Positions 28,529-35,010 of a DNA stretch of 35,010 nucleotides are shown one piece after another. The stretch is from Pseudomonas syringae. GTDB taxonomy: Bacteria; Pseudomonadota; Gammaproteobacteria; Pseudomonadales; Pseudomonadaceae. A program made the translations under genes and the position numbers. Each line of letters begins with the position of its first letter. The first letter of the stretch is position 1. The notes under the pieces are model-generated. The model did no database searches. It saw nothing but the letters and a program-made list of their open reading frames with translations, and was not told the origin of the DNA. The stretch covers positions 1-35,010 of the forward strand of contig NZ_WKCB01000060.1 of the NCBI RefSeq assembly GCF_021606685.1, written 5' to 3'.

Positions 28529-29686
28529 ATGATCTTCACCCAGGAACACCAGGAACTGCGCCGCACCGTGCGCGCCTTCGTCGACCGCGAGATCAACCCC
28601 TATGTGGATGAATGGGAGAAGGCCGGGCGTTTTCCCATCCACGAGGTCTTTCGCAAGGCCGGCGACCTCGGCCTGCTGGGCATTTCCAAACCGGAAAAAT
28701 TCGGCGGTATGGGCCTGGACTACAGCTACTCCATCGTCGCCGCCGAAGAGTTCGGCACCATCCGCTGTGGCGGCATCCCCATGTCCATCGGTGTGCAGAC
28801 CGACATGTGCACCCCCGCCCTCGCCCGCTTCGGCTCCGATGAACTGCGCGACGAATTCCTGCGCCCGGCCATCAGTGGCGAGCAGGTGGGCTGCATCGGG
28901 GTGTCCGAAACCGGTGCCGGTTCCGACGTGGCCGGGCTGAAAACCCATGCGCGCAAGCAGGGCGACGATTACGTGATCAACGGCAGCAAAATGTGGATCA
29001 CCAACTCGCCCAGTGCCGACTTCATCTGCCTGCTGGCCAACACCTCCGACGACAAGCCGCACATCAACAAGTCGCTGATCATGGTGCCGATGAACACCCC
29101 CGGCGTCAGCATCAGCCCGCCCCTGGAAAAGCTCGGCATGCACAGTTCCGAAACTGCCCAGGTGTTCTTCGACAGCGTGCGCGTGCCGCAGCGCAACCGC
29201 ATCGGCCACGAAGGCGCGGGCTTCATGATGCAAATGCTGCAGTTCCAGGAAGAACGCCTGTTCGGCGCGGCCAATATGATCAAGGGCCTGGAGTACTGCA
29301 TCGACAGCACCATCGCGTACTGCAAGGAGCGCGAGACGTTCGGCAAGGCGCTGATCGACAACCAGGTCATCCACTTTCGTCTGGCCGAGCTGGCCACGGA
29401 AATCGAATGCCTGCGCGCCCTGGTCTACCAGGCCACCGAGCAATACATCAAAGGCCAGGACGTGACCCGCCTGGCCTCCATGGCCAAGCTCAAGGCCGGG
29501 CGGCTGGGCCGTGAAGTCAGCGACAGTTGCCTGCAATATTGGGGCGGCATGGGCTTTATGTGGGACAACCCCGTGGCCCGTGCGTATCGCGATGTGCGCC
29601 TGGTATCGATTGGCGGCGGCGCGGATGAAATCATGCTGGGCATCATCTGCAAGCTGATGGGCACCCTGCCGGGGAAAAAACCATGA
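28529..29686 (+). CDS. atuD: Citronellyl-CoA dehydrogenase AtuD
   Basis: A 385-residue FAD-dependent acyl-CoA dehydrogenase that desaturates citronellyl-CoA to geranyl-CoA. The family signatures are present: CIGVSETGAGSDVAGLKTHA in the flavin-binding middle domain and, near the C-terminus, CLQYWGGMGFMWDNPVAR with RLVSIGGGADEIMLGII. I start at the ATG at 28529 (MIFTQEHQELRRTVRAFVD), with AGGAGA 7 nt upstream; the frame extends to 28409 only because it overlaps the 3' end of atuC out of frame. Its last codons overlap atuE (ATGA). An isovaleryl-CoA dehydrogenase is the close alternative family. Confidence 0.9.
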   Translation: MIFTQEHQELRRTVRAFVDREINPYVDEWEKAGRFPIHEVFRKAGDLGLLGISKPEKFGGMGLDYSYSIVAAEEFGTIRCGGIPMSIGVQTDMCTPALARFGSDELRDEFLRPAISGEQVGCIGVSETGAGSDVAGLKTHARKQGDDYVINGSKMWITNSPSADFICLLANTSDDKPHINKSLIMVPMNTPGVSISPPLEKLGMHSSETAQVFFDSVRVPQRNRIGHEGAGFMMQMLQFQEERLFGAANMIKGLEYCIDSTIAYCKERETFGKALIDNQVIHFRLAELATEIECLRALVYQATEQYIKGQDVTRLASMAKLKAGRLGREVSDSCLQYWGGMGFMWDNPVARAYRDVRLVSIGGGADEIMLGIICKLMGTLPGKKP

Positions 29687-30444
29687 ATACCCTGCTGCTG
29701 GAACCGCATAACGGCGTGCTGCACATCACCCTCAACCGGCCCGAATGCCGCAATGCGATGAGCCTGGAGATGGTCAATGAATTGCGCACGGTAGTTGCGC
29801 AATTGGACAGCCAGGTGCGCGCCGTGGTGATCAGCGGCGCAGGTGGGCACTTTTGCGCAGGCGCCGATGTGAAGGACCTGATCCGCGCCGGCGATCAATT
29901 GCAGGCGTTGAACCGCGCGTTTGGCACCCTGCTGCAGGAAGTTGAAGCGGTGCCACAGGTGGTGATCGTGGTGCTGCAAGGCGCGGTGCTGGGCGGTGGG
30001 TTTGGCCTGGCGTGCGTGAGTGATATCGCGATTGCCGATCATCAGGCGCAGTTCGGTTTGCCGGAGACCAGCCTGGGGCTGCTGCCGGCGCAGATTGCGC
30101 CGTTTGTGGTCAAGCGGATCGGGCTGACCCAGGCGCGGCGGCTGGCGCTGACGGCGGCGCGGTTTGATGGGGTTGAGGCTGAGCGCTTGGGTGTGGTGCA
30201 TTTTGCCGAGCGCGACCCGCAGGCGTTGGCGGAACGCCTGGATGAGGTGTTGGGACACGTGTTGCGTTGTGCACCGGGGGCGAATGCGCGGACCAAGGGG
30301 TTGTTGTTGGCCAGTGTGGAGCAGCCGTTGGATGTGGTGTTGGATCGCGGGGCGCAGTGGTTTGCCGAGGCTGTTACAGGAGAGGAAGGGGTTGAGGGGA
30401 CGCAGGCGTTTGTGCAGAAGCGCAGGCCGGGGTGGGTTCGATGA
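29683..30444 (+). CDS. atuE: Isohexenylglutaconyl-CoA hydratase AtuE
   Basis: A 253-residue crotonase-fold hydratase that adds water to isohexenylglutaconyl-CoA. The oxyanion-hole segments are FCAGADVKDL (57-66) and GAVLGGGFGLAC (100-111). Of the two catalytic glutamates of classic enoyl-CoA hydratase only the second is present (Glu128, GLPETSLG); the first position holds Gly108. The start overlaps the atuD stop by 4 nt, so the two are coupled. From about 30100 onward the codons switch from C-ending to G/T-ending, a local change of base use. The gene is followed at once by the large palindrome rather than by atuF. Confidence 0.88.
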   Translation: MNTLLLEPHNGVLHITLNRPECRNAMSLEMVNELRTVVAQLDSQVRAVVISGAGGHFCAGADVKDLIRAGDQLQALNRAFGTLLQEVEAVPQVVIVVLQGAVLGGGFGLACVSDIAIADHQAQFGLPETSLGLLPAQIAPFVVKRIGLTQARRLALTAARFDGVEAERLGVVHFAERDPQALAERLDEVLGHVLRCAPGANARTKGLLLASVEQPLDVVLDRGAQWFAEAVTGEEGVEGTQAFVQKRRPGWVR

Positions 30445-30594
30445 GCCGCGGGGTGCATATCCGTTATTTGGGTGATGGCTGATATGGGTTCCGCTCTTAC
30501 AGCGGGTCACTTTTGAAAAGAGCCCAAAAGTAACCAAAAGGCTCTTGCCCCACCACTCGGCACCTCGCTCACGCTCGGTGTGCCCGCACGCAGC

Positions 30595-30679
30595 CTTGAA
30601 TCCGTGGGCCGCCGCGATGGGCCATCCATGGCCCAGCGCGGCTAACCCGGCGTCCTGCCGGGTTACCCACGGATTCAAG
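30595..30679. repeat. Three-way-junction module, left copy
   Basis: Basal stem CTTGAATCCGTGGG (30595-30608) with its complement at 30666-30679; hairpin 1 at 30611-30642 (GCCGCG and TGGGCCAT stems, one A/G mismatch); hairpin 2 at 30644-30664 (AACCCGGC stem, GTCCT loop). All bases except about four joining ones and the loops are paired. Confidence 0.88.
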
Positions 30680-30849
30680 CCCGCATGCGGCCAGCGTGGT
30701 TAATGGGGCGCCTCAGATCAAGATCAAAAGCAGATCAAAAGCAGAGCAAGGCGGCCTGACAGCCGGCCTGAGTGGTGTAGAGCAAAAGCGCGGGTTGTGG
30801 GCTGGCTTGGCGGCCTTGGAACTGACCGGAGTTACGTCTGTTGATTGCG

Positions 30850-30951
30850 GTCAAAATGTGGGAGGAGGCTTGCTCCCGATAGCGGTGTGTCAGCCAATGC
30901 ATCTGTGACTGCCCCACCGCTATCGGGAGCAAGCCCCCTCCCACATTTGAC
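30850..30951. repeat. REP doublet at the palindrome centre
   Basis: Inverted REP copies, ATGTGGGAGGAGGCTTGCTC at left and the matching GAGCAAGCCCCCTCCCACAT at right, around a loop of about 30 nt. It is the REPIN type typical of fluorescent pseudomonads. Its midpoint is the midpoint of the whole element. Confidence 0.92.
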
Positions 30952-31119
30952 CGAGTACGGCTTCAACGATCAGGCCGGCTGTCAGGCCGCCTCGCTTGGC
31001 TTTGTTTTTGATCTGGCCCTTACATCCTTACCGCTGACGAAGTCAGCGATCTTTTGATCTGAAGCTTTTGATCGTGATCTTGATCTAGGCGCCCCATCAA
31101 AACACGCTGGCCGAACGCA

Positions 31120-31208
31120 GGCTTTGGAGCGTGGGCAACCCGGCAGGACGCCGGGTTAGCCGCGCTGGGCCATGGATGGCCCATCGCGGCGGCCCACGCT
31201 CCAAAGCC
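31120..31208. repeat. Three-way-junction module, right copy
   Basis: Inverted copy of the left module. The basal stem is 17 bp perfect (GGCTTTGGAGCGTGGGC, 31120-31136, with complement 31192-31208), with hairpins at 31137-31157 and 31159-31190. The interior is nearly identical to the left copy, but the stem differs in five consecutive pairs, all compensated. Confidence 0.88.
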
Positions 31209-31353
31209 GGAGTGAGGGCACACCGAGCCGGAGGCGAGGTGCCGAGTGTTGGGGCGAAGCGTTTTTGGTTACTTTTTGCGCTCTTCAAAAAGTGACCCGC
31301 TGTAAGAGCGGAACCATAAGCAGCCGTTACCGCAGCAACGGATATGCCCCCAA

Positions 31354-31746
31354 TCACCCCTTGTGAAGCTTGCTCATCAACTGCGCCTCAGCCTGAGTCA
31401 ACCCACACGACTGCGTCAGCTCATCCACCGTAGCCCCCATTCCGACCAACCTGGCCGCCTGGGCAAACGACAAACTCGAAGGATCCCGCTGCTCAATCTG
31501 CGCCAACTTATCAGGCAACGGCGCAAGAATCGCGCGCAGTTCATGCACCTCATCCCCCACCTTCACCGCACTTTGCTGGTAATGATCAACACGCTTGACC
31601 AACTCAAGAATGCGCCTGTCACGCACAGCATCACGCTCGGCCTGTTGCAGGCCCAATTCCCGTTGCTGGCGCACATAGCGCAGCAGGAAGGCCAAGGTCC
31701 CGGCCCACAACAGGGCCAGGACAATTACCACTGCCTCAAGGAACAA
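31354..31746 (-). CDS. DUF2802 protein
   Basis: A 130-residue protein with one N-terminal membrane segment (about 4-23), a coiled-coil-like stretch (about 28-75) and a C-terminal helix-turn-helix-like end (AARLVGMGATVDELTQSCGL, then TQAEAQLM), the pattern of DUF2802 proteins that follow cheW in Pseudomonas. Its role is not known. It appears to start with TTG at 31746, directly abutting the cheW stop codon, with GGAG in the cheW end as ribosome site, so it relies on coupling to cheW. Its stop codon touches the end of the giant palindrome. Confidence 0.85.
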   Translation of the reverse strand: MFLEAVVIVLALLWAGTLAFLLRYVRQQRELGLQQAERDAVRDRRILELVKRVDHYQQSAVKVGDEVHELRAILAPLPDKLAQIEQRDPSSLSFAQAARLVGMGATVDELTQSCGLTQAEAQLMSKLHKG

Positions 31747-32229
31747 TCAGATGCTCTCCAGTTCCGACCACTCTTCTTCGCTCATCATCTTGTCCAGCTC
31801 AACCAGAATCAGCAGTTCGCCGTTCTTGTTGCACACGCCCTGGATGAACTTGGCCGATTCTTCGTTACCCACGTTCGGCGCGGTTTCCACTTCCGATTGG
31901 CGCAGGTAAACCACTTCCGCCACGCTGTCGACCATGATCCCGACCACTTGCTTGTCGGCTTCGATGATGACGATACGCGTGTTGTCGTTGACTTCAGTCG
32001 GCACCAGACCGAAACGCTGGCGGGTGTCGATCACCGTCACCACGTTGCCGCGCAGGTTGATGATGCCCAGCACGTAGCTGGGTGCACCCGGAACCGGCGC
32101 GATCTCGGTGTAGCGCAGCACTTCCTGCACGCGCATCACGTTAATGCCGTAGGACTCGTTGTCCAGTTTGAAGGTAACCCATTGCAGGATCGGATCATCC
32201 AAACCTTGTGCGGACGCTGACTTGTTCAT
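31747..32229 (-). CDS. cheW: Chemotaxis coupling protein CheW
   Basis: A 160-residue protein that is a single CheW domain linking chemoreceptors to the CheA kinase. Typical segments are ILQWVTFKLDNESYGINVMRVQEV, VPGAPSYVLGIINLRGNVVTVIDTR and IMVDSVAEVVYL. It corresponds to PA1464 by gene order (motD, parC, parP, cheW, DUF2802). AAGGGG lies about 9 nt before the ATG. An 80-nt gap separates it from parP upstream, and DUF2802 follows with no gap. Confidence 0.94.
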   Translation of the reverse strand: MNKSASAQGLDDPILQWVTFKLDNESYGINVMRVQEVLRYTEIAPVPGAPSYVLGIINLRGNVVTVIDTRQRFGLVPTEVNDNTRIVIIEADKQVVGIMVDSVAEVVYLRQSEVETAPNVGNEESAKFIQGVCNKNGELLILVELDKMMSEEEWSELESI

Positions 32230-32309
32230 ACCCCTGACCCCTTCAAATGCCGTTACGTACGGCGTGTGTGCTTCGCCGACCGCACTCGCATGCGGCCCTT
32301 ATTGTTCAA

Positions 32310-33122
32310 TCAACTGTGTTTGTTCAGCGCCATCGTCTTGACTGCGCCGCTGGCGATCAACTCGGCCAGCTCGGCGACGTCCAGCAACGCGCACATGTGT
32401 TCAATCACGGTGCCCGCCAGCCAAGGCCGTTGGCCCCGGTGGCTGCGCCATTTGATTTCATTCGGGTCCAGGCGCAACGAGCGGCTGACTTGATGCACCG
32501 CCAGCCCCCACTCGTAGCCCTGCACCGAGATCACGTATTGCAAACCCTGGCGGAAATCATCGCGGTAGCGGTCCGGCATCACCCAGCGGGCGGTGTCCAG
32601 CACCTTGAGGTTGCCGGCCTGGCTGGGCAGGATGCCGAGGAACCACTCCGGTTGCCCGAACAGCGGGGTCAGCTCCTGGCCTTCCAGGGAATAGATCGAG
32701 CCCAGGCACACCAGCGGCACTGCCAGGGTCAACCCGGCGACGTCAAACAGCAGGCATTCGAACGGCTCCGCAGCCCAGGCCGGGCGGCCATCGCCGGTCA
32801 CCGGCGGCGGCGTGATGCTCGGCGGCAGGTGCACTTCCACGACCGGCTCGACCACGGCCGGCGCAACCACCACGGGGGCAACGACTGCCTGGCTGATCGG
32901 CACCACCACGGGCGCGGGCACAACCACCGGCGCGACCTGTGCATCGCGGGCCTGTTCTTCGAGCACTGCCAGCTGGAATTCATCCAGCGTGCTGTGTGGC
33001 GCTACCGCCGGCTCCAGCACCAGGATCGGTTGGGCTTCCTCGGTCGCATCCTGCAGCAAGGCATCCAGGTAGGATTCCAGTGCCAGTTGCGGCCGGGTCT
33101 TGAATTCGACGGGACGGTTCAT
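32310..33122 (-). CDS. parP: CheW-like array-localisation protein ParP
   Basis: A 270-residue protein. The N-terminus carries RPQLALESYLDALLQD, a conserved ParP-type helix; residues about 64-108 are a Val/Pro/Ala-rich linker (repeated PVVVP and VVAP units); residues about 120-265 form a CheW-like/AIF domain (FECLLFDVAGLTLAVPL). In Vibrio and Pseudomonas, ParP ties chemoreceptor arrays to ParC at the cell pole. Translation is coupled to parC by TGATG; a GTG one codon earlier is an alternative start. It corresponds to PA1463. An additional plain CheW is encoded next, so this one is not the main coupling protein. Confidence 0.88.
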   Translation of the reverse strand: MNRPVEFKTRPQLALESYLDALLQDATEEAQPILVLEPAVAPHSTLDEFQLAVLEEQARDAQVAPVVVPAPVVVPISQAVVAPVVVAPAVVEPVVEVHLPPSITPPPVTGDGRPAWAAEPFECLLFDVAGLTLAVPLVCLGSIYSLEGQELTPLFGQPEWFLGILPSQAGNLKVLDTARWVMPDRYRDDFRQGLQYVISVQGYEWGLAVHQVSRSLRLDPNEIKWRSHRGQRPWLAGTVIEHMCALLDVAELAELIASGAVKTMALNKHS

Positions 33123-33910
33123 CACGCCACCTGCGCAACAAGCTGCTGGGACAGCAGATGTTTGAGCAACGCGCGATAAGCCATCACGCCACGGCTTTTA
33201 GCATCGAACTGCGAAGGCGTCAGGCCCGCGCGGCTGGCATCGCGCAGGCGCGTGTCCACCGGGATGTAGCCGTTCCAGATCGTCTGCGGGTAGGCATCGC
33301 GCAGCACACGCAAAGTGCCGAGGGACGCCTGGGTACGACGGTCGAACAAGGTCGGCACGATGCTGTACGGCAACGCTTGCTTGCGCGAGCGGTTGATCAT
33401 CGCCAGGGTGCTGACCATGCGTTCCAGGCCTTTGACCGCCAAGTGTTCGGTCTGCACCGGGATCACCAACTGCTGGCTGGCCGCCAAGGCATTGACCATC
33501 AGCACACCCAGCAACGGCGGGCTGTCGATGATCGCGTAGTCGAAATCCTGCCACAGCTGCGCCAGGGTCTTGGCGATCACCAGGCCCAGGCCGCTTTGCC
33601 CCGGCGACTGGCGCTCAAGGGTCGCCAGCGCGGTGCTGGACGGCAGCAGGGAAATGCTTTCGTTACTGGTGGGCAGCAGCAGTTGCCCCGGCAAGTCGGC
33701 AGGCACGCTGCCCTTGTGCAGGAACAGGTCGTAGCAGCTGTGTTCCAGCGCGTCCGGGTCGTAGCCGAAATAGCTGGTCATCGAGCCATGGGGGTCCAGG
33801 TCCACCACGACCACACGCTTGCCCGCCTCGGCCAGCAAGCCGGCTAAAGCGATGGAGGTGGTGGTCTTGCCGACCCCACCTTTTTGATTGGCAACTGCCC
33901 AGACTCTCAT
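33122..33910 (-). CDS. parC: ParA-like ATPase ParC (polar localisation of chemotaxis arrays)
   Basis: A 262-residue MinD/ParA-type ATPase with the deviant Walker A motif QKGGVGKTTT (9-18), a switch segment VVVDLDPHGS and the Walker B-like YAIIDSPPLLG. In a flagellar/chemotaxis operon next to ParP such a protein places receptor arrays at the pole rather than segregating DNA. The ATG at 33910 is preceded by GGAGGAA and begins MRVWAVANQKGG; the frame extends 14 codons upstream without support. It corresponds to PA1462. motD lies 51 nt upstream. Confidence 0.92.
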   Translation of the reverse strand: MRVWAVANQKGGVGKTTTSIALAGLLAEAGKRVVVVDLDPHGSMTSYFGYDPDALEHSCYDLFLHKGSVPADLPGQLLLPTSNESISLLPSSTALATLERQSPGQSGLGLVIAKTLAQLWQDFDYAIIDSPPLLGVLMVNALAASQQLVIPVQTEHLAVKGLERMVSTLAMINRSRKQALPYSIVPTLFDRRTQASLGTLRVLRDAYPQTIWNGYIPVDTRLRDASRAGLTPSQFDAKSRGVMAYRALLKHLLSQQLVAQVA

Positions 33911-33961
33911 TCGGATGGTTCCTCCCGGCAGGCACAGGCGCGACCGAGACATTGCATAAGG

Positions 33962-34849
33962 TTATTGAGCCGGTGACGGAGAATTGACGGCACTCTGCCG
34001 AACCGGCGGCTTTGCAGGGGCCGGTGCAGTTTGTGTGCCAGCCCGCTTCAAGGCCGCGTCCGGTGTTGCATTGGCGGTGCCGGTGCCGGTCAGGCTGCGG
34101 CGCACATCCAGGTTACGCGAAACCACCAACACCACCCGACGGTTGCGCGCGCGGCCTTCCGCCGTGGCGTTATTGGCCACTGGCTGAAACTCGCCGTAGC
34201 CCACCGAGGCCAAGCGGCTTGGGTTCACATCCTGCATCGCGAGCATGCGCACGATGCTCGCCGCTCGCGCCGACGACAGCTCCCAGTTGGTCGGGTACTG
34301 CGCGGTGCTGATCGGAATATTGTCGGTAAAGCCTTCCACGTGGATCGGGTTTTCGAACGGTTTGAGGATCGCCGCCACCTTGTCGATGATGGTGAACGCC
34401 TGGTCGCTGGGCATCGCATCGGCGCTGGCGAACAGCAGGCTGGAGTTCAGCTCGATCTCGACCCACAACTCATTACCGCGCACGGTCATCTGGTTGGAGC
34501 TGATCAGGTCGCCAAACGCAGCGCTGATATCGTCGGCGATGCTTTTCAGCGGGTCGCTGGTGCCGCCCACGCCGGCGGCGGTTTCATCACTGTCGTTGAC
34601 CAGCGGCTTGGCCGGGGTCACGGTCTTGGGCCGCTCTTCGCCGATAGGGATCGGCTTGAGGGCGCGGTCGGCGTCGTTGAACACCCCGATCAACGCCTGG
34701 GAGATGACCTTGTACTTGCCTTCGTTGATCGACGAGATGGAGTACATCACCACGAAAAAGGCGAACAGCAAGGTAATGAAGTCCGCGTAGGACACCAGCC
34801 AGCGTTCGTGGTTGACGTGTTCTTCAGGCTCGCGACGGCGACGGCTCAT
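33962..34849 (-). CDS. motD: Flagellar stator protein MotD (MotB family)
   Basis: A 295-residue inner-membrane stator subunit: one N-terminal membrane helix with the proton-channel aspartate Asp23 (WLVSYADFITLLFAFFVVM), then a periplasmic linker and an OmpA-like peptidoglycan-binding domain (HVEGFTDNIPIS, then NWELSSARA, then SVGYGEFQPVANN and GRARNRRVVL). It pairs with MotC, expected just beyond the right edge of the window. The ATG at 34849 has a G-rich ribosome site (AGGGGGG) upstream; an ATG six codons earlier is less likely. The C-terminal ~45 residues are Ala/Pro/Thr-rich and unstructured. The gene order matches PA1461-PA1464. Confidence 0.93.
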   Translation of the reverse strand: MSRRRREPEEHVNHERWLVSYADFITLLFAFFVVMYSISSINEGKYKVISQALIGVFNDADRALKPIPIGEERPKTVTPAKPLVNDSDETAAGVGGTSDPLKSIADDISAAFGDLISSNQMTVRGNELWVEIELNSSLLFASADAMPSDQAFTIIDKVAAILKPFENPIHVEGFTDNIPISTAQYPTNWELSSARAASIVRMLAMQDVNPSRLASVGYGEFQPVANNATAEGRARNRRVVLVVSRNLDVRRSLTGTGTANATPDAALKRAGTQTAPAPAKPPVRQSAVNSPSPAQ

Positions 34850-34875
34850 TGGCAGCCCCCCCTGCATTCAATGTA

Positions 34876-35010
34876 GCGAGCGGGCTTGTTGTGGCGAGCG
34901 GGCTTGCCCGCGTTGGGGCGCGCAGCGCCCCCAAAACCAGACGCCGCTACCCGTCTGAAAGAACGCGTTGCCTGGACTGGGGCTGCTTCGCAGCCCAACG
35001 CGGGCAAGCC
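34876..35010. repeat. REP-type inverted repeat upstream of motD
   Basis: GGCTTGCCCGCGTTG at 34901-34915 pairs perfectly with CAACGCGGGCAAGCC at 34996-35010 (window edge). Each arm carries an inner hairpin (GGGGCGC-GCA-GCGCCCC at 34915-34931; GGGCTGC-TTC-GCAGCCC at 34980-34996). GCGAGCGGGCTTG is also repeated directly at 34876 and 34894. The element continues past the window. Confidence 0.85.

Larger units (their letters stand above)
30446..31353. repeat. Giant nested palindrome filling the atuE-DUF2802 gap
   Basis: This 900-base stretch holds no gene. It is one imperfect palindrome. From outside in: GCATATCCGTT (30455-30465) against its complement (31337-31347); GGTTCCGCTCTTACAGCGGG and GTCACTTTT..AAAAGTAACC blocks; a three-way-junction module; a GGGGCGCC..AGATCAAGATCA block; a 22-bp arm (30750-30771 / 30970-30991); and a REP doublet at the centre. 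The axes of the outer arms, the junction modules and the REP pair all fall at 30900-30901. The outer modules resemble long intergenic repeats common in P. fluorescens genomes. Short open frames inside it are by-products. Confidence 0.9.

Noticed and set aside
30696..31357. Several 60-90 codon open frames within the giant palindrome
   Set aside because: They appear in mirrored form on both strands and are made of repeat sequence, so they are by-products.

Overview
The window looks like chromosome from a fluorescent pseudomonad of the Pseudomonas fluorescens group. The evidence is the pyoverdine genes pvdL-pvdG-pvdS, a Pseudomonas-type motD-parC-parP-cheW-DUF2802 flagellar/chemotaxis tail, an atu acyclic-terpene cluster, abundant REP-type palindromes and GC of about 60-70% in most genes.

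Layout. (1) 4-6434: a periplasmic/cell-wall amidase, then a divergent thiol-redox locus. A sensor kinase and response regulator (dsbS/dsbR type) are read leftward; dsbD, a dsbE/tlpA-like gene and dsbG are read rightward as a tightly coupled operon closed by a strong terminator. (2) 6513-7475: a lower-GC orphan gene for an Ig-like/jelly-roll protein of unknown role. (3) 7614-22170: pyoverdine initiation and control. pvdS (iron-starvation sigma factor, under a Fur box) diverges from pvdG (type II thioesterase) and pvdL, a 4298-residue NRPS with a fatty-acyl ligase and three amino-acid modules that builds acyl-Glu-D-Tyr-Dab. The other pvd genes are not in the window. (4) 22235-23358: a small CxxC protein gene and a periplasmic solute-binding protein. 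(5) 23452-30444: atuR and, divergent from it, atuABCDE, with two mirror-image operators between them. The biotin-carrying subunit gene (atuF) and atuG/atuH do not follow. (6) 30445-31353: no gene; one giant nested palindrome of about 0.9 kb. (7) 31354-34849: DUF2802, cheW, parP, parC and motD, read leftward, with a REP pair upstream of motD.

How the genes work together. DsbS/DsbR probably sense an envelope stress (copper in the P. aeruginosa counterpart, from memory) and switch on electron delivery from DsbD to the periplasmic TlpA-like and DsbG proteins. PvdS, released from Fur repression under iron starvation, drives pvdG-pvdL. AtuR represses terpenoid-CoA catabolism. ParC/ParP localise chemoreceptor arrays that signal through CheW, and MotD is a stator subunit.

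The least explained item is the palindrome at 30446-31353. Its two arms each carry a predicted three-way junction whose basal stem differs at five consecutive base pairs with every change compensated. The axis of the whole element coincides with that of a REP doublet. This is the best candidate in the window for an undescribed structured element.
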